Positions 26,177-33,500 of a DNA stretch of 64,000 nt are shown one piece after another; position 1 is the stretch's first letter, and each line of letters starts with the position of its first letter. The translations under genes were made by a program, and so were the position numbers. Origin of the DNA: VFJZ01 sp046598415 (GTDB lineage: Bacteria; Actinomycetota; Thermoleophilia; Gaiellales; F1-60-MAGs149); NCBI GenBank assembly GCA_046598415.1, contig JBKJIG010000084.1, positions 1-64,000 of the forward strand, read 5' to 3'. The notes beneath the pieces were generated by a model. It was not told the DNA's origin. It worked only from the letters and a program-made list of their open reading frames with translations, and ran no database searches.

Positions 26177-27652
26177 CTACGACACCCGCACCGTCGGTGC
26201 CTCGCCGACCGCCGCCCTGCCCTTGAGAGCGTGGCGGGCGAGCCCGACGCAGTACTCGAGGTCGTGCTCGCGGTACATCTGCAGCTTCTCCGCCTCGGGC
26301 GAGCCCGATCCGTGGATGATCTCCGTGTACCAGTAGCCGCCATACTCGGAGGCGACCAGGTCGCGGATCAGCTTCATCACGCGCAGCCGCTCCATCGCAT
26401 CGCCGGGGTCGACGCCGCGGTAGTACTTCTCGACGAACGGCCGCAGCTCGGGGCGGAAGATGTCCTCCACGTACGGCGACGTGATGACCGACCCGCCGGC
26501 GATCTCGAGCAGGTTGCGGGCCGCCATGTAGTGACCCTCCATCGCCAGGTGCTTGCCGGCGTTGGTGAGCACGGGGTCGGGCACCTGGTAGCCCTCCTCG
26601 TTGCGGCTCTCGTGCGACGCGGTCACGCCCAGCGCCCAGATCGAGCGCTCCAGCCGGATCATCTCGGAGATCTTCGACTTGATGTGCGCGGCGCCGGTGA
26701 CGCCGTTCAGCTCGGCCGCCAGCTGGGCGGCGCCGATGAACAGGCGCAGCTTGCCGACGTCGGCGCCCAGGTAGCCCTGCCGGTTGACGTTCGCGAACGT
26801 GTTCGCGACCTCGCCCGCGAACTCCGCCTCGCCGCACAGGAACACCCGCTCCCACGGCACGAACACGTCGTCGAAGATCGTGAACGACTCCATCAGGTCG
26901 TCGTGGCTCGAGACCGGGGCCTCGAACTCGTCGGGGTTCTCGCCCGAGAATCCGCGGCAGACGAGCTTGATGCCGGGCGTGTCGACGGGCACCGCGAACG
27001 CCACGGCGTAGTCGGCGTCGACCGCGCGCATCGCCCGCTGCGGGATGATCACGAGCTCGTTCGCCACCACCGAGCCCGACGTGTGGGCCTTCGCGCCGCG
27101 CACCACGATGCCGTCGGAGCGCCGCTCGACGACGCGCAGGTAGAGGTCGGGGTCGTCCTGGTCGGCGGGCCGCTTGGAGCGGTCGCCCTTCACGTCGGTG
27201 ACCGCCGCTGCAGTCATCAGCTGCTCGCGTTGGAACCGCTTCACGAAGTTCACGACGCGCTGGTGGTAGGAGGTGCCGTGCGCGCGATCGACGCGCTGCG
27301 TGACGATCAGCAGCGCCTGCAGCTCGTCGCGACCGATCGAGGCGTAGCCCGACAGCGGCGAGCGCTCCGACAGCATCCGGGCGGCCCGCAGGTTCTGCAG
27401 CAGATCCTCCGGGCTGGTCGCCATATGCCAGAAGACGTGGCACTCCTCGCCGTTCAGATCGGGCGACGTGACCATCGTGTCGCGCATCTCCGGATCCCAC
27501 GCGGCGCGGCACACCCACGAGCCCCAGCACGCCATGGTCGACTGAAACAGGGGGTGGTCGGCGACGTTCGTGACGGTCTCGCCGCGGGCGTAGACCTCCG
27601 GCGACTGCCGGCGCAGGCTCTCGACGTACTCCTCGGGCGTTCTCAGTCCCAT
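26177..27652 (-). CDS. 4-hydroxyphenylacetate 3-hydroxylase / 4-hydroxybutyryl-CoA dehydratase family flavoprotein
   Basis: This 491-residue protein shows strong similarity in pattern to AbfD (vinylacetyl-CoA isomerase/4-hydroxybutyryl-CoA dehydratase): GTSYHQRVVNFVKRFQ, VTDVKGDRSKRPADQDDPDL and GIVVRGAKAHTSG. As I recall, AbfD binds a [4Fe-4S] cluster through Cys99, Cys103, His292 and Cys299. Here the corresponding HRQSYGGC stretch reads NRQGYLGA (Asn290, Ala297) and no Cys lies near residues 95-110, so the cluster is predicted absent. It is therefore more likely a flavin monooxygenase or a cluster-free variant acting on a CoA ester. GAGGAGG lies 7-8 bp before the ATG. Confidence 0.8.
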   Translation of the reverse strand: MGLRTPEEYVESLRRQSPEVYARGETVTNVADHPLFQSTMACWGSWVCRAAWDPEMRDTMVTSPDLNGEECHVFWHMATSPEDLLQNLRAARMLSERSPLSGYASIGRDELQALLIVTQRVDRAHGTSYHQRVVNFVKRFQREQLMTAAAVTDVKGDRSKRPADQDDPDLYLRVVERRSDGIVVRGAKAHTSGSVVANELVIIPQRAMRAVDADYAVAFAVPVDTPGIKLVCRGFSGENPDEFEAPVSSHDDLMESFTIFDDVFVPWERVFLCGEAEFAGEVANTFANVNRQGYLGADVGKLRLFIGAAQLAAELNGVTGAAHIKSKISEMIRLERSIWALGVTASHESRNEEGYQVPDPVLTNAGKHLAMEGHYMAARNLLEIAGGSVITSPYVEDIFRPELRPFVEKYYRGVDPGDAMERLRVMKLIRDLVASEYGGYWYTEIIHGSGSPEAEKLQMYREHDLEYCVGLARHALKGRAAVGEAPTVRVS

Positions 27653-27667
27653 CGTGCAACCTCCTCG

Positions 27668-28291
27668 TCAGGTGCTGTACGCGGCGACGGCGTGCGCGAG
27701 CACGCGGTCGACGAGCGCGGGGTCGGCCGGCGGGGCTCCAACGAGCCGCGTGGCCATGGTCGCGTAGGACCGCGCGACCTCGGACAGGGTCAGCCGGCCG
27801 TCCGGCCGGTACCAGATGCCGACATTCGTACACATCGAGATGACCGCGAACGCCGCCAGCTTGGGATCGAGCGGCTCGAACACGCCGGCGCGGACACCAT
27901 CGGTCAGCACGTCCACGACGATCGCCTCGTACGCATCGCGCTTGCCGACCGCCAGCTCGAGCCGCTCGCCCGTCAGGCTGCGCAACTCGGTCTCGCCGAG
28001 CGTCGCCTCGCGCGGCCGCAGTGCGTGCAGCGCCACGTGGTGGACGACGACCGCGGCGAGCCGGTCGGCGGGCGCGTCGTGGATCGCGACCGCCTTGCGG
28101 ACGCCGTCGGCGAGCAGCGTCATGGCCGAGTCGATCAGCTCGAACAGGATCTGCTGCTTGTCGGGGTAGTGGTAGTAGATGCTGGCCGCGCGGATGTCGA
28201 GCGCGTCGGCGATCTCCCGCACCGTGGTCGACTCGTAACCCTGCTGGAAGAACCGGTCGGCGGCGGCCTGCCGGATGGCGCTGCGGGTCAT
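27668..28291 (-). CDS. TetR-family transcriptional regulator
   Basis: This 207-residue repressor has the N-terminal helix-turn-helix VREIADALDIRAASIYYHYP followed by DKQQILFELI, and a helical ligand-binding domain resembling regulators of acyl-CoA metabolism. It overlaps the CoA-ligase gene upstream by 4 bp and is followed 15 bp later by the HpaB/AbfD-like gene, so it sits inside the operon it probably controls. A palindromic sequence directly upstream of the ligase start (29803-29825) is the likely operator. An acyl-CoA or aromatic-CoA inducer is plausible. Confidence 0.9.
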   Translation of the reverse strand: MTRSAIRQAAADRFFQQGYESTTVREIADALDIRAASIYYHYPDKQQILFELIDSAMTLLADGVRKAVAIHDAPADRLAAVVVHHVALHALRPREATLGETELRSLTGERLELAVGKRDAYEAIVVDVLTDGVRAGVFEPLDPKLAAFAVISMCTNVGIWYRPDGRLTLSEVARSYATMATRLVGAPPADPALVDRVLAHAVAAYST

Positions 28292-29802
28292 CTCGCGGCC
28301 TCCTCGAACGCTGCGCGCACCTGTGCCCGGTCGATCTTGCCGTTGGCATTGCGGGGCAGGGCGTCGACGACCAGAAACCGGTCCGGCACCGCGTAGTCGG
28401 CGATCCGCTCGCGCAGGCCGGCCCGCGCCTGCTCGGCCACGAAGGTGTGGCCCGGCCGCTCGACCACGCAGGCCACGACGCGCTCCTGCAGTACGTCGTC
28501 GGGCAGACCGACCACCGCCGCCTCGGCGACGCCCTCCAGCGAGCCGAGCTCCGACTCGACCTGACTGGCGTGGATCTTCTCGCCGCCGCGGACGATCACC
28601 TCGGTGCTGCGCCCGTGCAGCGTCAGGAAGCCGTCGTCGTCGATCGCACCGAGGTCGCCGGTGCGCAGCCACGGGCCGCGGAACACGTCGGCCGTCGCCG
28701 CCTCGTTGGCGAGGTAGCCCTGCATTCGCGTCGGACCGGCCAGCCACACCTCGCCCGGCTGGCCGAAAGGTGCATCGCCGCCGTCGTCGGCCACGACGCG
28801 CTGCCGCATCTGCTCGACCGGCCGGCCGACGGTGCCGGCGCGTGCCACCGCGAACGCCGGCTCGAGCGCGTGGCTGAGCGAGGTGAACTCCGTCAGGCCG
28901 TAGATGTTGAACGGGCGCAGCGCGGGCCAGCGGGCGGCCAGTTCCTCGATCCAGGCGGGCGGCATCGGCGCGCCGCCGTAGGCCAGGATGCGCACGCCGC
29001 CGAAGGCGTCGTCCGCACGCGGGTCGAGCATCATCAGCCGGAAGATGCTCGGCACGCCGATCAGGTACGACGCCGGTCGGCGCGCGAGCGCGTCGATGGC
29101 GTCGGCGACGTGGAACTCGCGCAGCAGGTCGACGGTGCCGCCGACGACCAGCATCTGCGCCAGCTGGTCGAGGAAGCCGGTGTTGTGGAACAGCGGCACC
29201 AGCACGAGCGTCGTGGTGTCGGACGTGGTCCCGAGCAGGCGGGCGTAGATGGCGGCGCTGGTGGCGAGCGAGCCATGCGCGATGACTGCGCCCTTGGGTG
29301 ACCCGGTGGTGCCCGACGTGAAGCTGACGAGGCCGGCAGCGGTGGGCGCCGGAGCCGCGAATCCGCCGGCCAGTGCCGGCTCCCGCCAGATCGCGCCCCG
29401 GGCGCCGTGCTCCAGGCGGCGCCGCGCCAGGTTGGGAGCGGCGCGCGCCATGAGGTCCTCGTGGGTGCCGCTGACCAGCGCCAGCCGTGGTGCGGCGATC
29501 TGCAGCTGCCGGCCCAGCTCGGCGGCGCCGAGCCGCACGTTCATCGGTACGACGAGGGCGCCGCTGCCGAGACAGGCGAGGAACGCGAGCACCCACTCCG
29601 CGCGGTTCTCGGCCACCAGCGCGACGCGATCGCCGGGCCGCACGCCGGTATGTGCGAGCCGGCCTGCCAGCGATTCTGCGGTGTCGTGCAGCTCGGCGTA
29701 CGAGTAGGCGTCGTCGCCGTCGCGCAGCGCGATCGCCGACGGGGTCGCACGGGCCCAGAAACGGAGGGCGTCCGGCAGTGTGGTGGCGGGCTGCTCGACC
29801 AT
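28288..29802 (-). CDS. Class I adenylate-forming acyl/aryl-CoA ligase
   Basis: This 504-residue AMP-binding enzyme activates a carboxylic acid as acyl-AMP and transfers it to CoA. Core motifs are intact: phosphate loop FTSGTTGSPKG, YGLTE, TGDLG in the hinge region and the catalytic lysine in NANGKIDR near the C-terminus. It is the first gene of the TetR-controlled operon and overlaps the TetR gene by 4 bp. The partner genes suggest an aromatic or hydroxy-acid substrate. The ATG at 29802 directly abuts a palindromic operator candidate. Confidence 0.9.
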   Translation of the reverse strand: MVEQPATTLPDALRFWARATPSAIALRDGDDAYSYAELHDTAESLAGRLAHTGVRPGDRVALVAENRAEWVLAFLACLGSGALVVPMNVRLGAAELGRQLQIAAPRLALVSGTHEDLMARAAPNLARRRLEHGARGAIWREPALAGGFAAPAPTAAGLVSFTSGTTGSPKGAVIAHGSLATSAAIYARLLGTTSDTTTLVLVPLFHNTGFLDQLAQMLVVGGTVDLLREFHVADAIDALARRPASYLIGVPSIFRLMMLDPRADDAFGGVRILAYGGAPMPPAWIEELAARWPALRPFNIYGLTEFTSLSHALEPAFAVARAGTVGRPVEQMRQRVVADDGGDAPFGQPGEVWLAGPTRMQGYLANEAATADVFRGPWLRTGDLGAIDDDGFLTLHGRSTEVIVRGGEKIHASQVESELGSLEGVAEAAVVGLPDDVLQERVVACVVERPGHTFVAEQARAGLRERIADYAVPDRFLVVDALPRNANGKIDRAQVRAAFEEAAR

Positions 29803-29848
29803 CTAACTATCGGCCGTTAGGTTAGCGCGGATCGGTACGACCGTGCAA
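29803..29848 (-). promoter_or_regulatory. Promoter with TetR-type operator candidate
   Basis: An imperfect palindrome CTATCGGCCGTTAG (29807-29820) lies inside an outer CTAAC/GTTAG repeat (29803-29807 and 29821-29825). On the minus strand TTGCAC (29848-29843) could be the -35, 18 bp from a weak TAACCT. The palindrome abuts the start codon, so a bound repressor would block initiation. Confidence 0.4.
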
Positions 29849-29884
29849 GGCGCCGGCTCACCCCCGGGCCTTGCGCGGCCGGCG

Positions 29885-30691
29885 CTACGTCGCTTTCGGC
29901 ACGTACGCGATCGCGCGTCCGGGCGCCCCGGACGAGCGCAGCACCTTCAGCGGCAGGAACACGAAGTACGCACCCCGTGCCGGCAGGCGCTCGAGCCCGC
30001 TCAGCGACTCGACGAACAGCAGCTCGTTCTCGAGGCCGGCGTAATGCGCCGCCGCCAGGTCGTCGGCCGCGCCGATGGTGCCGGCGTCGGTGCCGATCAG
30101 GCGCACGCCGCGCGCCCGGCAGTACAGGACGACGTCCGGCTCGGGCGCGGGCCACGCCGGGCCGCTGGCGGCGAGCGCGTCGATGGTGTACCCACGGCCC
30201 GCCGGCATCGGCAGGAAGCGCTGGTCACAGCCGCCGAACAGGAGCACCACGTCGCCGGCCCCGATCGCGCCGTGTTCGGACTCCCAGGCCCGCACGTCGT
30301 CCATGGTCAGGCGCGGCGAGACGCCGTCGGCGGCTTTCGGCAGCGCGCGACAGTCGATCACGGCCGCCGGACCTTGCAGCCAGTCCAGCGGCACCAGGTC
30401 GCCGGTGATGGCGCCGGCCGGCCCGGCGTGGAGCAGCCCTGACGCGGGCGGCGGCACGAAGTGCGGCGGCGCGTCGAAGTGCGTGCCGGAGTGCTCGTCG
30501 ATGACCATCCAGCAGTCGTAGTACGGCGCCGAGCTCGCGATGCGCTGCGGCCCGTCGATGGGCTCGTACCAGTTGTGCACCTTGTGTCGGAACTGCTGGT
30601 GATCGGGGAACGCCATCGGGTACTCCTCCCCGAACGGCACCGACAGGTCGACGAGATCGTGGGTCTCGAGCGGGTTGGAGAAGGCAGCCAT
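29885..30691 (-). CDS. Cyclase-family metal hydrolase (kynurenine formamidase-like)
   Basis: This 268-residue protein belongs to the cyclase/KynB family. The metal-binding motif HSGTHFDAPPHF gives His67, His71, Asp73 and His77. Family members hydrolyse N-formylkynurenine, isatin or other cyclic amides, or act on polyketides. It stands alone, upstream of the ligase operon on the same strand with a ~80-bp gap. A hairpin at 30733-30762 separates it from the next minus-strand gene. Specific substrate unknown. Confidence 0.85.
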   Translation of the reverse strand: MAAFSNPLETHDLVDLSVPFGEEYPMAFPDHQQFRHKVHNWYEPIDGPQRIASSAPYYDCWMVIDEHSGTHFDAPPHFVPPPASGLLHAGPAGAITGDLVPLDWLQGPAAVIDCRALPKAADGVSPRLTMDDVRAWESEHGAIGAGDVVLLFGGCDQRFLPMPAGRGYTIDALAASGPAWPAPEPDVVLYCRARGVRLIGTDAGTIGAADDLAAAHYAGLENELLFVESLSGLERLPARGAYFVFLPLKVLRSSGAPGRAIAYVPKAT

Positions 30692-30732
30692 CGGGCCATC
30701 GTATCGAGGCTCGGCGCCCCGGAAACGACGAA

Positions 30733-30762
30733 CGCCGGGTCCCGCAGAAGCGGAGCCCGGCG
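30733..30762 (-). terminator. GC-rich hairpin after the small hydrophobic protein gene
   Basis: CGCCGGGTCCCGC (30733-30745) pairs with GCGGAGCCCGGCG (30750-30762) with one internal mismatch region and an AGAA loop. It lies between the end of the minus-strand hydrophobic protein gene (30842) and the next start (30691). There is no strong U-tract, so it is a weak or factor-assisted terminator at best. Confidence 0.35.
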
Positions 30763-30841
30763 CCGGTGCTGACCTCGGAACGCCGCCGAGTCCGGCGGCA
30801 CCCGACCAAGGGGGTGGCTGCGGTCAGAACCCCGTGCGAAC

Positions 30842-30997
30842 CTACATCGCAGTGCGGCGACCGCGGGCGCTCCAGCCTCCGAACAAGCCGAGCACCAGCA
30901 GGACCAGCGCGACCACGACGGCGACCTTCAGCGAGAACACGAAGAAGCCGCCGAACGCGAGCGCCAGGATGAGGAGGATGAGAAGCAGCGGGATCAT
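30842..30997 (-). CDS. Small hydrophobic membrane protein (51 aa)
   Basis: The ATG at 30997 is preceded by AGGAGA at 7 bp. The 51-residue product is almost entirely hydrophobic: residues 1-16 and about 24-40 form two short membrane segments (MIPLLLILLILALAF; VAVVVALVLLVLGLFGG), with a basic tail WSARGRRTAM. It resembles the short hydrophobic proteins common in actinobacteria that have no known function. It is divergent from the SigB-type sigma factor gene, so a stress connection is possible, though no GTTT/GGGTA promoter was found for it. Confidence 0.7.
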   Translation of the reverse strand: MIPLLLILLILALAFGGFFVFSLKVAVVVALVLLVLGLFGGWSARGRRTAM

Positions 30998-31120
30998 GGA
31001 CAATCTCCTGTTCGAGGAATCGAGCAGCGAGGTAATGCCCCCGGACGTGAGGTTTCAATCATCCGGCCCGGCGTCCGTTCCGAATGCCTCTCTACCGCGT
31101 CGAACTTCAGCCTGTACCGG

Positions 31121-31146
31121 GTTTGAACATCCGGATCGCGGGGAGA
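31121..31146 (+). promoter_or_regulatory. SigB/SigF-type promoter of the sigma factor gene
   Basis: GTTTGA (31121-31126), 14 bp, GGGAGA (31141-31146), 9 bp before the ATG at 31156. The consensus match suggests that the sigma factor drives its own gene, as sigB does elsewhere. Confidence 0.5.
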
Positions 31147-31155
31147 ACTCGACCG

Positions 31156-31911
31156 ATGCCGGCATCTGCTCGCGCTTCCGACCCTGAGATCGTTCTCGTC
31201 GAGCGCTGGCGCGCTGGCGATGCGCGTGCGCGCGACATCCTGATCGCCCGCCACGAACGTCTCGTGCACGGCCTGGCCCGGCGCTTCGCGTCGTGGGGCG
31301 AGCCGTACGACGACCTCGCCCAGGTGGCCTGGGTCGGGTTTCTGAAGTGCCTCGACCGGTTCGACACCGAGCGCGGCGTCGCACTCTCGACGTACTGCGC
31401 GCCGTACATCATCGGCGAGCTGCGCCGCTACTTCCGCGACCGCGTCGCCGCCGTGCACATCCCGCGCCCGGTGTCCGACCTGCGCACCCGCGTCACCCGC
31501 GCGGCCGAGGAGCTGACGAACCGGGAGGGCCAGTCGCCGTCGGTGCCGCGCCTCGCCGAGTACCTCGAGGTGACCGTGGAAGAGGTGCTCGAGGCCATCC
31601 AGAGCGACCGCGCCCGCACCGCCGTCTCGCTGTCCGCGCTCGACGCCGACGGCGAGTCGGAAGATCGCGGCGTGCCGATCGAGGAGTCGGGCTACGACGA
31701 GGTCGAAGCCCGCCTGTTCGTGGCCGGCGCGCTCGACACCCTCGACGACCGCGACCGGCTGGTCCTGCGCCTGCGCTTCGAGGACGGGCTGTCGCAGTCC
31801 GAGATCGCGGCCCGCATCGGCATCTCCCAGATGCACGTCTCCCGCCTGCTCCGCCGCGCCTGCGAGCGTATCCGGGACGAGATCGGCGAGGCAAGTTTCG
31901 ATGAGCTCTGA
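31156..31911 (+). CDS. RNA polymerase sigma factor, SigB/SigF/SigG subfamily
   Basis: This 251-residue sigma-70 factor has region 2 (LIARHERLVHGLARRFASWG, YDDLAQVAWVGFLKCLDRFD, LSTYCAPYIIGELRRYFRD), region 3 (IPRPVSDL, QSPSVPRLAEYL) and region 4 (LDDRDRLVLRLRFEDGLSQS, EIAARIGISQMHVSRLLRRA). All are intact, without region 1, as in general-stress factors. ATG 31156 was chosen over longer frames because it follows the putative -10 by 9 bp. The STAS, kinase and CsbD genes within 3 kb make this the centre of a partner-switching stress module. The last 11 bp overlap the next gene. Confidence 0.9.
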   Translation: MPASARASDPEIVLVERWRAGDARARDILIARHERLVHGLARRFASWGEPYDDLAQVAWVGFLKCLDRFDTERGVALSTYCAPYIIGELRRYFRDRVAAVHIPRPVSDLRTRVTRAAEELTNREGQSPSVPRLAEYLEVTVEEVLEAIQSDRARTAVSLSALDADGESEDRGVPIEESGYDEVEARLFVAGALDTLDDRDRLVLRLRFEDGLSQSEIAARIGISQMHVSRLLRRACERIRDEIGEASFDEL

Positions 31912-32200
31912 TGCCGAGATCGAGCCGCTCGGCGACGGCGATCAGCCCGTCGCCCGCAAGCTACCGCTGATCCGCTGCGCGGCCTGCGCGAGCGACCTCG
32001 TGCAGCCGTCCGAGGTCGCGCAGGATGGCGACCGCGTGCTCGTCCGGCGGCGCTGCCCGGAGTGCGGACACCGCGATCTGGTCGAGGCCGACGCCGACGC
32101 CGTCCACGCCTGGCTGCGCCGCGAGGCCCTGCTGCGCATGCAGCTCGGCCACACGGCCGACCGCATCGCGCGCGCGCCGCGCGTCGAGTTCACGCCGTAG
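31901..32200 (+). CDS. Zinc-ribbon protein, unknown function
   Basis: This 99-residue protein starts inside the end of the sigma factor gene (11-bp overlap), so it is cotranscribed. It has two CxxC pairs, CAAC and CPEC (about residues 26-29 and 52-55), forming a zinc ribbon, and a helical C-terminus (WLRREALLRMQLGHTADRIA). I know no family function. Its place suggests a partner of the sigma factor or of RNA polymerase, but that is only positional. Confidence 0.75.
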   Translation: MSSDAEIEPLGDGDQPVARKLPLIRCAACASDLVQPSEVAQDGDRVLVRRRCPECGHRDLVEADADAVHAWLRREALLRMQLGHTADRIARAPRVEFTP

Positions 32201-32224
32201 TCCGGCTGCTCGCCCCGGGCCTGA

Positions 32225-32599
32225 TCAGGAGAACGTGAGCCGGACGCGACGCGTCGCGTCGGACCCGACGACCTCGGACTGATCGGCCAGTCGCGGCAGC
32301 ACGGCGACACCGCCGACGCGCGGCGACTCGACCAGGCGCTTGGCGCCGCCCTCGGCGAGCGGGCCGACCAGCAGCTCCACCTGGCCGTCGGAGACGACGA
32401 ACTCCACGCGGGCGAGGCCGTCGGCGTACACGTCGGCGTCGGCGATGGTGTCCGCGGCGAGGAGCAGGTCGGAGACCCGGTCGAGCGACAGCCCGGCGCG
32501 GGCACCGAGGATGCCGAACACGCGCGCCAGCACGGGACCGGCCGTCACGGCCGACACGCAGATACGGGCGGGAACCGCCGTCTGGACGTCGCTAGACAT
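32225..32599 (-). CDS. Degenerate RsbW-like GHKL protein
   Basis: This 124-residue protein overlaps the RsbW-like gene by 8 bp. The segment AGLSLDRVSDLLLAADTIAD aligns by eye with the N-box region of the neighbour (DDVRLAVTEACTNVVVHAY), but the catalytic Glu and the Mg-binding Asn are replaced by Ala and Ile-type residues, and no G-boxes are visible. It therefore looks like an ATP-free paralogue of an anti-sigma kinase. It could act as a decoy or scaffold in the switch. The start at ATG 32599 is preferred over an upstream ATG because of the overlap. Confidence 0.65.
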   Translation of the reverse strand: MSSDVQTAVPARICVSAVTAGPVLARVFGILGARAGLSLDRVSDLLLAADTIADADVYADGLARVEFVVSDGQVELLVGPLAEGGAKRLVESPRVGGVAVLPRLADQSEVVGSDATRRVRLTFS

Positions 32600-33017
32600 G
32601 AGCATCCTGCTCGGATCCATCCTTGGAGAAGGTCATCGCGATCTCCGTGCCGACACCGCCGGGACCGGCGCGCATCTCGACGCCGCGCGTGAGCGCGGCG
32701 ATCAGCGGCAGGCCGAGGCCGAGTCCGGCGGCTCCCGTGAAGACGCCCATGCCGCGACCCTGGTCGCGCACGGTGACGAGCAGGTCGTGGTCCACGGCCA
32801 CCGCGTCGACCTCCAGTTGCGGCGCGATCGTGCCGGGCGCGTACGCGTGGACGACGACGTTGGTGCAGGCCTCGGTGACCGCGAGCCGCACGTCGTCGGT
32901 GGAGCGCGACGGGAAGCCGAGACCCTCGCACAGTCCGGTGATGGCCTGGCGCGCGACGACCACGTTCTCGGGGGCGGCGGGCAGCAGCAGCTGGAGCTGG
33001 GGGGCGTCGACGCTCAC
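32592..33017 (-). CDS. Anti-sigma factor serine kinase (RsbW-like)
   Basis: This 141-residue GHKL protein has an N-box TEACTNVVVHAY (Glu49, Asn53), G1 VRDQGRGMG and G2 AGLGLGLPLIAAL, with GGVGTEIAMTF at the end, so ATP binding and kinase activity look intact. RsbW-type proteins bind the sigma factor and phosphorylate the STAS antagonist. It follows the STAS gene with a 4-bp GTGA overlap. The cognate sigma factor is probably that at 31156-31911. A membrane SpoIIE phosphatase at 2.4-4.6 kb could reverse the phosphorylation. Confidence 0.88.
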   Translation of the reverse strand: MSVDAPQLQLLLPAAPENVVVARQAITGLCEGLGFPSRSTDDVRLAVTEACTNVVVHAYAPGTIAPQLEVDAVAVDHDLLVTVRDQGRGMGVFTGAAGLGLGLPLIAALTRGVEMRAGPGGVGTEIAMTFSKDGSEQDAHV

Positions 33018-33379
33018 GCGTTCACGCCCGCAGCCGCGGCCGCGACCGCGGCTGGCTCGGACGGGTGGATGGAGAACACCGGCACCAGACCTGTGACCTC
33101 GAAGATGCGTCGCACCGGCGCGCCGTCGTGGCCCGGCAGGATCAGCGTGTAGCCGAGGTCGCTTTCGCGGGCGCGGCGCAGGCCGCCGAGCAGGACGGCG
33201 AGCACGGAGGAGTCGATGAAGGTCGCGCCGGAGAGGTCGATCACGATCGGCGCCGACTGCTCGATCGCCGCGTGCACCTGCTCTCGCAGCGCCGGAGCGG
33301 TGAACACGTCGTGCTCGCCGTGGACGCGCACGACCGCCACGCCGTCATGGCGCTCGAGAACAATCGGCTCTGCGGTCAC
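33014..33379 (-). CDS. STAS-domain anti-sigma factor antagonist (RsbV-like)
   Basis: This 121-residue STAS protein has the phosphorylation region VIDLSGATFIDSSVLAVLLG; the Ser pair after Asp is the usual target of the RsbW kinase. When unphosphorylated it should bind the kinase and free the sigma factor. The GTG at 33379 overlaps the TGA of an 11-codon upstream reading frame by 4 bp and has no Shine-Dalgarno, which points to coupled translation. A GTTTGG-N14-GGGTAT promoter lies 10 bp before that small frame, so the operon should be under control of its own sigma factor. Confidence 0.85.
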   Translation of the reverse strand: MTAEPIVLERHDGVAVVRVHGEHDVFTAPALREQVHAAIEQSAPIVIDLSGATFIDSSVLAVLLGGLRRARESDLGYTLILPGHDGAPVRRIFEVTGLVPVFSIHPSEPAAVAAAAAGVNA

Positions 33380-33411
33380 AGGGGGAAGTCGTCGCGGATC
33401 GGGGATCGCAT
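33376..33411 (-). CDS. Putative 11-codon leaderless leader peptide coupled to the STAS gene
   Basis: ATG 33411 opens MRSPIRDDFPL, ending at TGA 33378-33376, whose GTGA context supplies the STAS start codon. The ATG lies 10 bp after the GGGTAT box, the same distance (8-11 bp) that separates -10 and start codon in the other stress promoters here. Ribosomes entering at the leaderless ATG could re-initiate at the GTG, which lacks a Shine-Dalgarno. Confidence 0.45.
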   Translation of the reverse strand: MRSPIRDDFPL

Positions 33412-33421
33412 GCTGGACGTT

Positions 33422-33447
33422 ATACCCGAGGGTTCGCCGACCCAAAC
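33422..33447 (-). promoter_or_regulatory. SigB/SigF-type promoter of the STAS/anti-sigma operon
   Basis: GTTTGG (33447-33442), a 14-bp spacer and a perfect GGGTAT (33427-33422). This is the best match to the general-stress consensus in the window and implies a feedback loop in which the sigma factor drives its regulators. Confidence 0.6.
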
Positions 33448-33500
33448 GCCGGTCCTTCGGAGTTTCGGCCGCGGTACGCTGTCGGGCCACGATGGGGGGA

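Noticed and set aside
33462..33489. A SigB-type promoter for the sigma pseudogene (GTTTCG-N16-GGGCCA)
   Set aside because: The spacer is longer than in the six other sites and the -10 match is weak.
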